64,000 nucleotides of DNA from Roseiarcus sp963737365. Lineage in GTDB: Bacteria > Pseudomonadota > Alphaproteobacteria > Rhizobiales > Beijerinckiaceae. Where the stretch lies: contig CAVTSD010000003.1 of the NCBI GenBank assembly GCA_963737365.1, positions 124,001 through 188,000 on the forward strand, written 5' to 3'. The notes under the pieces were generated by a model. That model made no database searches. It was not told where the DNA came from and saw only the letters and a list, made by a program, of their open reading frames with translations. Both the position numbers and the translations under genes were made by a program. Position 1 is the stretch's first letter, and each line of letters opens with the position of its first letter. Shown here piece by piece: positions 44,547 to 54,502 of this stretch.

Positions 44547-45317
44547 TTATTCGCCCTCGCCTGGCGAACCGCGAAACCGGCGCACATAGTCGGCGTTGTA
44601 AAGCTCGCTCTCGCGAAAGTCCTCGGACCCAATCGCCGGACCGACAAGGATGAGCGCGGTGCGTTCGATCGGCGTCTCGCGCAAAGCGCCCACGATTCCG
44701 CCAAGCGTCGCACGAACGATCCGCTCGTCCGGCCATGACGCGCGGGCGACAATCGCAACCGGACAATCCGGCCCATAGAACGGCGTCAGCTCTGCCACGA
44801 CATCCTTTAGCGCTTGGATCGAGAGATGGAGGGCGAGCGTCGCGCCGGTCGCTGCGAAGTTGGCGAGCGTCTCGCGCTCGGGCATCGGCGAGGCGCGGCC
44901 AGACATACGTGTCAGCACCAGGGATTGTGCGAGGCCAGGAAGCGTTAGTTCGCGCCTAAGCGCGGCGGCGGCGGCGGCGAAAGCGGGCACGCCAGGTGTG
45001 ATCGTGTATGGCGCCCCTGCCCGCTCCAGGCGCCGCAATTGTTCGCCCATTGCGCTAAAGATTGAAAGGTCGCCCGAGTGGAGGCGAGCGACGTCCTCGC
45101 CTCTCGCAGTCGCTTCTACACAGAGCGCGATGATGGCGTCGAGATCGAGCGGCGCTGTATCGACGATCCGGGCCTTCGGCGGGCAATGATCAAGCAAGGC
45201 GCGCGGGACGAGCGAGCCGGCATAAAGACAAACGGGCGAGCGCGCGATGAGATCGCGTCCGCGCACGGTAATGAGATCGGGAGCGCCGGGGCCGGCGCCG
45301 ATGAAGTGCACAGTCAT
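44547..45317 (-). CDS. cobM: Precorrin-4 C11-methyltransferase CobM
   Basis: CobM adds the methyl group at C11. The 256-residue protein has the tetrapyrrole methylase signature VHFIGAGPGAPDLIT, then VCLYAGSLVPRALLDHCP, RLHSGDLSIFSAMGEQ and ITPGVPAFAAAAAAL. ATG 45317 overlaps the cobE stop (ATGA). Upstream in-frame codons overlap cobE and are not used. It is the last gene of the cobL-cobE-cobM minus-strand unit. Confidence 0.95.
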   Translation of the reverse strand: MTVHFIGAGPGAPDLITVRGRDLIARSPVCLYAGSLVPRALLDHCPPKARIVDTAPLDLDAIIALCVEATARGEDVARLHSGDLSIFSAMGEQLRRLERAGAPYTITPGVPAFAAAAAALRRELTLPGLAQSLVLTRMSGRASPMPERETLANFAATGATLALHLSIQALKDVVAELTPFYGPDCPVAIVARASWPDERIVRATLGGIVGALRETPIERTALILVGPAIGSEDFRESELYNADYVRRFRGSPGEGE

Positions 45318-45767
45318 CGTTGTTCTTTGGTCAGAGCGTCGGCGCGAGTTCCGCCGTCGCATGGCCGCTCCAGCGATAGAGCGACGGCGCAGGTCGCGCC
45401 ATTGGCGGCTAGCCGCCGCCCAAGCAGGCGTCCTCCTTCGCCCGCGCCCGCGAGCGCCGCCGCCTCGGCAATATTTGGCGCGCCGAATCGCGCCTGCGCA
45501 GGCGCTGACGGCGTCAGGATGCGGTCGGCCTGCGCATTCAACGCGGCGATCGACAGCGGCGTGAGCGAGACGCCGATGATGCGCGCAGCCTCGATGAGCC
45601 CAGGCTCATCGGCCTTGTCGGCAAGCGTAAACATTCGTCGTTCGCCCTCAGGCGCGCCGGCCTCGTTAAGCGCCCGACGCGCGAGCGCCGCGACCGCCTC
45701 GCCCGCAACGCCGGCTCGGCAGCCAACGCCAACGGCGACGATTCGAACTCGAGGCTCGCTGGCTCAT
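45314..45767 (-). pseudogene. cobE: CobE (CobE/GbiG C-terminal domain), apparent frameshift near the start
   Basis: The conserved core (RIVAVGVGCRAGVAGEAVAA, later GVSLTPLSIAALNAQ) is open to the stop at 45314 but has no ATG, GTG or TTG in frame upstream of it. An ATG at 45767 overlaps the cobL stop (ATGA) exactly where a start is expected, but in another frame. Removing one T from the TT in GAGTTCGAATC (near 45751) would join them into MSQRASSRIVAVGVGC. CobE is a small helper of uncertain function in the aerobic pathway. If real, the only intact product would be the shorter form from ATG 45634. Confidence 0.8.
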
Positions 45768-46975
45768 GGCTTGATAAGCCGCCACTGCACGATCGGCATC
45801 GCCGCGCGCCAACCCGAATAGCGTCCGACCGGCTCGGCATGGGCGATTGCGATCTGCGTCAGCTCGCCCCCCCAGCGGGCGCGCCAATCAATGCACGCGG
45901 CCTGCGTCTCGAGCGTCACAGCATTAACGACCAGCCGTCCGCCCTCGTCGAGCGCCTCATAGGCGCCTTCGATCATGCCTGGCGCGCTGGCCCCGCCGCC
46001 GATGAAAATCGCAGCTGGCCGGGCCAGGTCGGCAAAGGCATGGGGCGCCTCGTCCGCAACAACGGACAGCCCGGGAACGCCGAGACTCAGCGCATTGCGG
46101 GCGATACGCTGAGCGCGATCGCGGCGGGCCTCGATCGCGACGGCGTTGTTTGCCGGATCGGCGAGCATCCATTCGATGCCGACCGACCCCGAGCCCGAGC
46201 CCACGTCCCACAGCAACTCCCCGCGACCGGGCGAGAGAGCGGACAGCGTCATCGCGCGGATCTCGCGCTTGGTGATCTGCCCGTCGTGCTCGAACCATTC
46301 GTCGGGCACTCCTGCCGTGCAAGGCAGGACACGCGCCCCGCGATCGGCGACCACGTCGAGCCCAATTGTGTTCAACGCGGCGACATTGTCGAGAGCAAAA
46401 TCTTGCGCTTGTGTCGTGCGTATGCGCTCGCGCCGGCCCCCCATGGCCTCGCAGATCGCGAGCCTCGACCGGCCCATGCCGCGCGCCGTCAAGAGCGCCG
46501 CCAGTTTGGCCGGCGTGGCGTCATCCCACGACAGAGCGAGAATGCGCGCGCCGGGCTGCAAATGTGGAATGATGGCTTCGAGCGGGCGGCCATGAAGCGT
46601 CAGCAAGGCGCAATCCTGTTGGCTCCAGCCAAGTCGCGACGCAGCAAGTGCAAAGGCGGACGGTGCCGGGATCGAGGTCATTTCGTCGGCTGGAAAACGA
46701 CGCATCAGCACCGCTCCGACGCCGAAGAAGAACGGATCGCCGCTGGCAAGCACGCATACGGAGCGGCCCCGGTGAGCTTCGATGGCGTCGAGCGCGTCCT
46801 CGATCGGCGACGGCCATGTCATCGTCTCGGCCTTCAACGATCCGGCCAGCGCAAGATGGCGTTTGCCGCCCACGACAAACTCCGCTTGCGCGATGAGTCC
46901 CTGCGCGGCAGGAACAAGGCCTTCGATCCCGTCCTCGCCAATGCCGACGACGGCGAGCCACCGTTCCTTGCTCAT
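45764..46975 (-). CDS. cobL: Precorrin-6Y C5,15-methyltransferase (decarboxylating) CobL
   Basis: A bifunctional protein of about 404 residues. The N-terminal CbiE-like methylase (VVGIGEDGIEGL, VLASGDPFFFGVG, IPAPSAFALAASRLGW) performs C5 methylation; the C-terminal CbiT-like domain (LLWDVGSGSGSVGIEWMLA, AIFIGGGAS) does C15 methylation and decarboxylation. ATG 46975 is used. Its start codon overlaps the presumed cobK ATG on the opposite strand within one CATG, so promoters must lie inside neighbouring genes. An in-frame GTG at 46987 is an alternative. Confidence 0.95.
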   Translation of the reverse strand: MSKERWLAVVGIGEDGIEGLVPAAQGLIAQAEFVVGGKRHLALAGSLKAETMTWPSPIEDALDAIEAHRGRSVCVLASGDPFFFGVGAVLMRRFPADEMTSIPAPSAFALAASRLGWSQQDCALLTLHGRPLEAIIPHLQPGARILALSWDDATPAKLAALLTARGMGRSRLAICEAMGGRRERIRTTQAQDFALDNVAALNTIGLDVVADRGARVLPCTAGVPDEWFEHDGQITKREIRAMTLSALSPGRGELLWDVGSGSGSVGIEWMLADPANNAVAIEARRDRAQRIARNALSLGVPGLSVVADEAPHAFADLARPAAIFIGGGASAPGMIEGAYEALDEGGRLVVNAVTLETQAACIDWRARWGGELTQIAIAHAEPVGRYSGWRAAMPIVQWRLIKP

Positions 46976-46986
46976 GGAGCCGCCCA

Positions 46987-47742
46987 CTGCAGCGCCTTCG
47001 TCTGCTCATTCTCGGCGGGACGTCCGAAGCCAGCGCGCTTGCGCGGCGGCTTGCCGACAGGCCCGATGTCGGGCCGATCCTGTCGCTCGCTGGGACGACA
47101 ACCAATCCCGCTCAAGCGCCGATTCCCCAACGCGTCGGCGGCTTCGGCGGCATGGAAGGCCTGATCGCATTTCTTGTCCGCGAGCGCATCGGCGCGGTCA
47201 TCGACGCGACCCATCCGTTCGCTGCGCGCATGTCCGCGAACGCGGCTGCCGCCTGCCGGGCGACAGATACGCCGCTTATCGTCTTCACCCGTCCGCCATG
47301 GATACGGAAGGCTGGCGACCGTTGGATCGAGGTCGCGACAATCGACAAGGCCGTCGACGCTCTTGGGGCCATACCAAGGACCATCTTTCTCACGCACGGC
47401 CGGCTTCAGCTCGCAGCCTTCGCGCGAGCGCCGCAGCATCGCTATATCGTGCGGGCGATCGACCGGCCTGCGGAGATCGACGCCCTGCCCGACTGCAAGC
47501 TCATTCTCGCCCGCGGGCCGTTCTCGCTTGCTGACGAACTGGCGCTGATGCGCAGCGAGGGGGTGGAAGTGCTGGTGACCAAGAACAGTGGAGGGCGCGC
47601 AACCTATGCCAAGATCGAGGCAGCGCGGGCGCTCGGAATCGAAGTACTCATCCTGAGTCGACCGCTCGCTTCCGAAGCCGAAACGCTGCACGACCTCGAG
47701 GGCATCATGGCCTGGATCGCCGCTCATCGTGAGACCCCATAG
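46987..47742 (+). CDS. cobK: Precorrin-6A reductase CobK, atypical or frameshifted start
   Basis: CobK reduces precorrin-6A with NADPH. LLILGGTSEASALARRLAD at the N-terminus binds the cofactor; VIDATHPFAARMSANAAAAC and LLVTKNSGG-type VLVTKNSGGRATYAKIEAAR are diagnostic. No ATG, GTG or TTG precedes the N-terminal motif in frame. Either CTG 46987 is the start (GGAG lies seven bases upstream), or one extra C in CCC at 46983-46985 separates the frame from ATG 46974. The gene overlaps convergent cobJ by 19 bases. Confidence 0.9.
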   Translation: MQRLRLLILGGTSEASALARRLADRPDVGPILSLAGTTTNPAQAPIPQRVGGFGGMEGLIAFLVRERIGAVIDATHPFAARMSANAAAACRATDTPLIVFTRPPWIRKAGDRWIEVATIDKAVDALGAIPRTIFLTHGRLQLAAFARAPQHRYIVRAIDRPAEIDALPDCKLILARGPFSLADELALMRSEGVEVLVTKNSGGRATYAKIEAARALGIEVLILSRPLASEAETLHDLEGIMAWIAAHRETP

Positions 47743-48482
47743 CCGCGCGGGGTCAACATCCATGCCCCTGCGCCGTCGCGCGGGATGAAGCGCGTTTCGC
47801 TCGAGCCAACGATGACCAGCGTCGCCATGTCCACGAGGCTGACGTCAGCTTCGCCAAGCGTCGCTAGGGTCAACGTCTCCTCCGGACGCCCTACCGCGCG
47901 CGCGAAGGCGACCGGCGTCGCCGGCGCCTTTAAGGTTCGCAGCAAGGCGAACGCCTGCGTGATGCGGGTGGGCCTTGCTTTCGAGGCTGGATTGTAAAGC
48001 GCGATGACGAAATCGCCCTCGGCGGCGGCGCGCAGGCGGCGCTCGACGATCGCCCAGGGCTTCAGATTATCGGAGAGCGAGATGGCGCAGAAGTCGTGGC
48101 CGAGCGGCGCGCCGAGCCGCGCCGCCGCCGCCTGCATCGCGGTGACGCCGGGCGCCACCTGAATGTCGAGCTTCAGCCATCGCGGATCGTCTTCGATCGC
48201 CTCGAACACCGCCGCCGCCATCGCGAACACGCCTGGATCGCCGCCGGAGACGACGGCGACTGTCCGACCTTCCGTCGCGAGCTTCAAGGCAAATCGGGCG
48301 CGGTCCATCTCAACTCGATTGTCGCTCGCATGCGCGCGCTGGTCTCGCTGCAACGCCAGCCGCTGCACATACGGGCCGTAGCCGACAATGTCGCTCGCCG
48401 CCTCGATCGCCGCGCTCGTTTCCGGCGTGATCCATTCGGCCGGGCCCGGTCCAAGCCCCACAATCTTGACGCGCCCGGTCAC
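47724..48482 (-). CDS. cobJ: Precorrin-3B C17-methyltransferase CobJ
   Basis: CobJ methylates C17 and triggers ring contraction. The 252-residue length is normal. Visible motifs: IVGLGPGPAEWITPE, IVGYGPYVQRL, AVVSGGDPGVFAMAAAVFE and FVIALYNPASKARP. Its start overlaps the cobI stop, continuing the chain cobN-cobG-cobH-cobI-cobJ. Confidence 0.96.
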   Translation of the reverse strand: MTGRVKIVGLGPGPAEWITPETSAAIEAASDIVGYGPYVQRLALQRDQRAHASDNRVEMDRARFALKLATEGRTVAVVSGGDPGVFAMAAAVFEAIEDDPRWLKLDIQVAPGVTAMQAAAARLGAPLGHDFCAISLSDNLKPWAIVERRLRAAAEGDFVIALYNPASKARPTRITQAFALLRTLKAPATPVAFARAVGRPEETLTLATLGEADVSLVDMATLVIVGSSETRFIPRDGAGAWMLTPRGYGVSR

Positions 48483-49210
48483 GGGCGCCGCCCTCTCCCC
48501 GGCGCAAGGATGATCGAGAAGTAAGGCGCGGAATCATCTTGCTTCTGGCACAGGGGCATCATGACCTCGCCCGCCATCGTCGCGCGCTCGACATAGATCG
48601 CGCCCTCCGCCATGCCTGCCGCGGTCAGCGCTTCCTTGGCGCGGGCGAAATTGCGACCGATCTTCATGATCACCGCGGCGTCGGCAACCGCAAGCCGGCG
48701 CTTGAGGTCATCCAGCGGCAGTGTCGCGGGCAAGATAACGAGCGCGTCGTCCCCCCATGTCATTGGCGCGGCGGCAGCGCCCCAGGCCCCGCAGATGCTC
48801 GACACGCCCGGCACGATGCTGACATCGAAATTGTCGCGCAACCGAATGAACAGATGCATGAACGAGCCGTAGAGCATCGGGTCGCCCTCGCTCAGAAGCG
48901 CAACGTCCCGGCCAGCTTCCAGATGGGCCGCAATCGCGACCGTCGACTCCCTATAGAAACGCGCCAGCGCATCGCGGTAAGGGGGATCGTCGAAATGCGT
49001 TTCCGTGGTCATCGGGTAATAGAGCGGCAGTTCGACATGCGATGGCTTCAGCCAACAGTCGACGATCGCCCGCGTGTTGCCTCGCCGTCCCGCCTTGGCG
49101 AAATAGGCCACGACGGGCGACGCGGCAATGATCTTTGTCGCCTTGACAGTGAGTAGATCGGGATCTCCAGGGCCGACGCCAACGCCATAGAGTCGGCCAA
49201 ACGCGCTCAT
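48479..49210 (-). CDS. cobI: Precorrin-2 C20-methyltransferase CobI
   Basis: CobI makes precorrin-3A by C20 methylation. The 243-residue protein shows GVGVGPGDPDLLTVKATKII, VVAYFAKAGRRGNTRAI, VALLSEGDPMLYGSFMHL and VPGVSSICGAWGAA. ATG 49210 overlaps the cobH stop. Confidence 0.96.
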   Translation of the reverse strand: MSAFGRLYGVGVGPGDPDLLTVKATKIIAASPVVAYFAKAGRRGNTRAIVDCWLKPSHVELPLYYPMTTETHFDDPPYRDALARFYRESTVAIAAHLEAGRDVALLSEGDPMLYGSFMHLFIRLRDNFDVSIVPGVSSICGAWGAAAAPMTWGDDALVILPATLPLDDLKRRLAVADAAVIMKIGRNFARAKEALTAAGMAEGAIYVERATMAGEVMMPLCQKQDDSAPYFSIILAPGRGRRP

Positions 49211-49836
49211 TCGACGTCACTCGCCAGCGCATTGACGGCCGCAGCCGCCATCGCGCTGCCGCCCTTGCGCCCGCGTACTATTATGGCGGGCAGGCCGCTC
49301 TCGATAAGCGCCTCTTTCGATTCTGCCGCGCCGACAAAGCCGACCGGCATCCCGATAATCGCCGCCGGACGGAGCGCGCCCGCGGCGATGAGCTCGAGCA
49401 AACGAAACAAAGCCGTCGGCGCGTTGCCAATCGTGACCACGGCGCCTTGAAGCCGCGGCAACCAAAGCTCGATCGCCGCCGCGGTCCGCGTGGTGCCGAG
49501 CTTTGCCGCGAGTTCGGGCGTGGCGGGATCGCTGAGCGTGCAGATCACGTCATTGTTCGCAGGCAGGCGCGTGCGCGTGATCCCTTCGGCGACCATGCGG
49601 GCGTCGCAGAAGATCGGCGCGCCGGCGCAAAGCGCTTCACGCGCCGCTTCGGCAACGCCGGGCGAAAAGACAAGATCGCGGGCGGCCTCGACCATCCCGC
49701 AGGCATGGATGACCCGCACCGCGACCCGCTCTTCAACCGCCGACCAACGCGCAAGGTCGGCCTCGCTACGGATGATGGCGAAGGACCTGCGGTAGATCGT
49801 CGCGGCGTCCTTCTCGTAGGCGAAGCTCGGCTTCAC
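49207..49836 (-). CDS. cobH: Precorrin-8X methylmutase CobH
   Basis: CobH moves the methyl group from C11 to C12 to give hydrogenobyrinic acid. The catalytic His is in VRVIHACGMVEAARDLVFSP; IFCDARMVAEGITRTRLP and IIGMPVGFVGAAESKEAL follow. GTG 49836 overlaps the cobG stop (GTGA), giving 209 residues; the longer open frame upstream has no homology. Confidence 0.96.
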   Translation of the reverse strand: MKPSFAYEKDAATIYRRSFAIIRSEADLARWSAVEERVAVRVIHACGMVEAARDLVFSPGVAEAAREALCAGAPIFCDARMVAEGITRTRLPANNDVICTLSDPATPELAAKLGTTRTAAAIELWLPRLQGAVVTIGNAPTALFRLLELIAAGALRPAAIIGMPVGFVGAAESKEALIESGLPAIIVRGRKGGSAMAAAAVNALASDVE

Positions 49837-51144
49837 GCTGGCCCCTCGCCAGCAAACAGCTTCCCGTCCTCGCGGGCGAGCAGTTCCACAACCTCCGCGC
49901 CTGAAAGACCGCGTCGCGCTGGCGGATCGCCTGGTTTGCCGCAAGGGATGAGATCATAGCCGGTCGCAGTCGCGGTGAGGGTCGCGACTGTCGCCTCGGG
50001 CCTCGCGCACCCCTTAGCGCAACCGCTGACGTGGAGAACGACGCCCTCAACCTTCGGCAGCAATGGGGCCCAGCGCGTGGCGTCATCGCGCACGCTTCGA
50101 TGCCCGTGCATACAGGCGGGAGCCCCGGGGCAAGCGGCGATGCGCAGCCGCGGATCGTCGGCAACGGCGATAAACCCGAGCTCCGTCACCGAACGAACGA
50201 GCGATTGTGCGCCGCGCCGATCGAGGCCTGCGATCAGAAACGCTCGCCAGGGGGTGAGCCGGAGGCTGTTCGCGCCAAGCGCGCGCGCGCGTTCGATCAG
50301 CGCCTGGAATCGAACCGCCTCGATTTCGCCAAAGGGCGCCGCTGCGCCGACGACAAACTCCGCGCCGTAAGCGTGCGCGCCGAGCATGTCTCGCAACAAA
50401 GCGCGCCGTTGCGAACGCGCCCCAGGCTTCGTCTTGCAGGCGGCCCCTGAAAATACGGCGGCCGCTCCTGTTCGCTCGACCAGCGCGCGCATCCGCCGCG
50501 GCCTCGCCTCAGCGTCTCCGGCAAGGGCAATGAACGAAAATCCGAGCCGCGCCGCAACATCGCCGGCTTCGGCCGGCGCACATTGCATGGCCAACGCGTC
50601 GTCGCCGGCGAGAAAGACCGCGAGCGTCCCATCGTTCGACGCTTCAAAGCGGATATCCGCCTCGACGTCCCCGAGCGGCAAGCGGGCAAGCGCATCGAGA
50701 ACGAAGCTGAACTTCGCTGGCAATCGGCGCAAGTTCTCGTCATCCCTGAGCCGCTTTTCAAGCGCGGCGACGCTCGACCCGAGATCAAGCGCCGCCTCCG
50801 GATCGCGGTCGTCCAGGGGACTTGCAACGATGTTGCGCAAACGCTCGACTTCGGGATCCGCGTCAATGAGTTCCGGCATCCTCAAGGCGCGCGTGCAGAT
50901 TCGGCAGCGTCCGCTGGCTTAATCCCCGCAGGTGCAGATTGGCGCGGGCGGTCAGACCGATCGCGCCGTTGCCGCAGGCAATCGCAGCGTCCGCCAGCGC
51001 CGCGGCTTGGTCGAGCGACAGTCGCCCCCTAGGAGCACGCACGCGCGCGAGCAGCCCGTCGCCCGTCTCCATCGGCTTGAGAGCGCCCGGACACCAGCCC
51101 TTGCGGTAGGGCGCGCGCGGCGGGGATCGCGCGATCGCGCTCAC
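49833..51144 (-). pseudogene. cobG: Precorrin-3B synthase CobG, split by a frameshift
   Basis: CobG is the iron-sulfur monooxygenase of the aerobic route (precorrin-3A to 3B). The first part (GTG 51144, overlapping the cobN stop) carries the sulfite-reductase-like half domain, with RKGWCPGALKPMETGDGLL and GLTARANLHLRGL, and stops at 50863. The remainder continues in another frame from LIDADPEVERLRN to 49833 and contains the cluster-binding cysteines in AACPGAPACMHG and HVSGCAKGCARP. One extra A in GCCGGAACTCATTG (50871-50872) explains the break exactly between DAG and LID. Corrected length is 436 residues. A read-level error is possible. Confidence 0.92.
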
Positions 51145-54100
51145 GCTGCCGCCTCCTGTACCGAGGCCAGGATGCGGGCGCTCGAATTGCGGCGCGAGAG
51201 CCAGAATCCGCGTCTGGCCGCCTCCTCGAATATAGCCGCCATGTGAGATGCGGCTCGGTGATTGGCGCCGACGAGAAACGCGCGCACGACGTCATCGCCG
51301 AGCGTGGCGTCAAACATGAGGTCGAACTGGGCGCTTGCGACCGCATCGGTCAGCGCGGCGAAACAATAAAGATTATCCAGAGATTGGGCGATTTCCGCTG
51401 CGCCGCGATGGCCGTGGCGCATTTGCCCCTGAAGCCAGCGCGGGTTGGCGGCGCGTCCGCGGAGAGAGCGTGCGATCTCCTTTGCAAGGGTGCGGATCTT
51501 AGGCGCGCCGGGAACGGTCGAGTTCGAGATGATAGAGCGCTGGCCTCGCTCCCGTTTCCGCCGCCGCGGCGGCGAAGCCACCCTCATGCTCGGCGAAAGC
51601 GTCGGCGTCGAGCGCGTCCTGGCCGGGCAAGTCTTGCACATGAACGAAGGCCTCGGCGCCGGCGACCCTCATTCGAAACTCCACGGCCGCTTCACGCGGT
51701 TCGCCATCGCCGTCATAGGCGTAGCTAGTAGAGGCAAGATAAGCCTCCGCAAGCTCGGACCGCTCCGTCCATTCGCCTCGCGCAATGCGCGCCCCGAGCC
51801 CGACGCCATAGCTGCCTGGGGCCGCGCCAAATATGCGCGCGGCGCCCTCGCCCTTCAGACCGGCGAGCGGATTGTCGTCGGCGCTCTCCTCAAGCGCGGC
51901 GACGGCGCGAACGGCTGCGGCGAACAGCGCGATCTGGCTTGGAAAGACGTCGCGGAACAACCCGGAAATGCGCAAGGTCACGTCGACGCGCGGCCGACTG
52001 AGCATCGCCAGCGGCAGAACCTCGAACCCGTTGACCCGCGTCGAGGCCGCATCCCAGGTCGGCCGACAACCGATCAGCGCAAACGCTTGCGCGAGATCAT
52101 CGCCGCCGGTCCGCATGGTCGCCGATCCCCAGAGGTCAAGAACAATGCGCTTCGGCCATTCGCCGTGGTCCTGCGCGTAACGCCTGCAAATCTCCTCGGC
52201 CGCGCGCCGACCGATCTCCCAGGCGTTGCGGGTTGGGGCCGCCCGCGGATCGATGGCGTAAAGGTTGCGGCCGGTGGGCAGCACGTCGAGACGGCGGCGC
52301 GCCGGCGCGCCGGCCGGTCCCGCCGGCACAAATTGTCCGCCAAGTGCGCGCAACAGGCCGAGGGATTCGGCGGCGCCGCAGGCGGCCACGCGCTCGCCCA
52401 GAGAGTTCGAACGCAGCCGCGTCAAGATCGAGTCCGGGAGCGAAGCCGTCGGCGCTCTCGGGCGACCGTCCGAACACATGCAGGCCGTCGCCGATGCGCA
52501 TGTCCTTGAGGTCGCAGAGCCAGGCGTCGAGAGCGACGATCGCCTCCTCCGGCGGCTTGTCCTCGGCGGCGCATTCCTTGAGAAGCCCGCTGTCGCGACC
52601 CCGTTCGAGAATGAGCGCCGCGATGGCGCGCGCCCGGCGGGGATCGAGCGCCTGCGCCTCGGCGAATTCGTCGAACAATCCTTCAAGCTCGAGCGTTGCC
52701 CCATGCGACCCTGCGGCGATCAGCGGCGGGGTGAGATGGCCGATCGTGACCGCGCTGATGCGGCGCTTGGCCTGAGCCGCTTCGCCTGGATTGTTGACGA
52801 TAAACGGGTAGATAACCGGCATCGCGCCAAGCAGAACTTCGGGCGCGCAACTCTCGCTAAGCGCGACCGCCTTGCCGGGCAACCATTCGAGAGTTCCGTG
52901 CGCTCCGAGCTGAATGATCGCGTCGACTTTCTCTTTGCGGACGAGCCAGAAGTAGAAAGCGACATAGGCGTGGCGCGGGAGCTGGTTGAGATTGTGATAA
53001 TCGCCCTTGCGAGAGAACGCGTCGCCCCGGTCAGGCTGAACCGCGACGATGAGCTTGCCAAGCCGCACGAAGCGGAACTGAAACGCCCCATCGATGACGT
53101 CGCGATCGTTGTTGGGATCGGCCCATGCGTCGAACAGGGATTGCCGGAAGTCTGCGGGGGTCGACGCCAGCGCGGCCCTGTATTCGGCCAGCGTCAGCGT
53201 CGCCTCGAGCGGCCCTTCCTCGAGCACCGCGATCAGCGCGGGGGCGTCCAAACCGTTGGCCACATCATAGCACGCGGCGCGCAGGCTCTCGCTGAGGGCG
53301 ACAGCGCTCGCCGGCGTATCGAGGCCGACCGCATAGCCGGTGCGGCCGCCGCGCGCCGGGTAATCCGGCAAAACGCAGGCGAGGCGCTTATCCCACGGCG
53401 CTTTGCGGCGGAGGCTCGCCCACCGACAGGCGAGCTTGGCGGTAAACGCGACGCGGTCGGCAAGTGGCCGATGCGCAACCGCGCCAAATTCGGTCTGCGA
53501 GTCTCGTGCGCTCGCCGCCTTGAAGGAAATGGCGCGGCTGAGAATTCGCCCGTCGATTTCGGGCAGCGCGACATGCATCGCCAAATCCGAAGGCCCGAGC
53601 CCGCGCGGGGAAGCGCGCCAGGCATCGAGGTCGGTCCCGGCCAGGACGACCTGCATGATGGGCGCCTCGAGCGTGTCGAGCGCTGTTCCCTCACTCATGT
53701 CAAGACGCGCGGAAAAGGCGGTGGCGTTGAGCACGACGTCGAAGCGCTGGCGGTCAAGAAACGGGCGCAAGCGTTCAAGCGCCGCTTCGTCCTTGAGGCT
53801 GGTCACGAACACGCTCGTGACCGAGAGTCCTTCATTGAAGAGCGCGCGGGCCAGCGCTTCGATCGGCTCAAGATCGTTGGCGAGATAAATTGAGCGGTAG
53901 AAGACGATAAGGACGCGCGCTGCACTCGGCCCCGCGTCGAAGCAGGCGGCGTCGAAACGGCCAAAGGCGCTGACCGTGACTGGCTGCGGAGCGCGTGTCC
54001 CAGCGCCGATCTCGCAAGCGAGAAACGCAAGGCACGCCGCCATATTCTCGGGGCCACCCTCGTCGAAATAGCGCCAGACCTGCAGGACCGCATCGGGGTC

Positions 54101-54490
54101 GAGCGTCGAGGCCTCATCGAGGCGGGCGTCGCGGCGCCGATCCCCAGGCAGCAGCGCCAATTTGAGGTCGCATCGCCCCGCTAGCGCCCTCAGTTCGTCC
54201 ACGCCATAGCGCCAATAGTCCGCGCCGCCGAGCGCGCGCACGACCACGAGCTTGGCGCGCGCGCACACCTTCTCCAGATAAAGGTCGACCGAAAACGGAT
54301 GGCGCAATGCGGCGAGCGACGCGAGCCTTAAGCTCGGCTTCGACTCGGGAAAGTCGCCATAGGCGCGCGCCAAGGCATTGAGGTCGCTGTCGGAGAACGA
54401 CAGGAACACGATGTCTGCCGGCGTTTGACCCAGATCGAGCGCTTCGACTGTCTCGTCGAGTGTCCTTGTTTCAATCCGGGGGACGTGCAT
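51141..54490 (-). pseudogene. cobN: Cobaltochelatase subunit CobN, split by two frameshifts
   Basis: CobN is the large chelatase subunit that inserts cobalt into hydrogenobyrinic acid a,c-diamide with CobST (not in this window). Three frames together cover the whole protein, about 1115 residues: 54490 to about 52436 (from MHVPRIETRTLDETVEALDL through LGAHGTLEWLPGKAVALSE), about 52438 to 51510 (VLPTGRNLYAIDPRAAPTRN, LWGSATMRTGGDD), and 51510 to 51141 (GRAANPRWLQGQMRHGHRGA). Both junctions repair cleanly by removing one C from CCC (at 52436-52438 and 51510-51512 on the plus strand). Identity is certain; whether the gene is broken is not. Confidence 0.93.
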
Positions 54491-54502
54491 GACGGAAGCT
54501 CT

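Noticed and set aside
45314..46975. cobL-cobE readthrough fusion, because cobE is in frame with cobL across its TGA
   Set aside because: cobL ends at its normal family length, and an ATG overlapping that stop plus one extra T explains the frame better.
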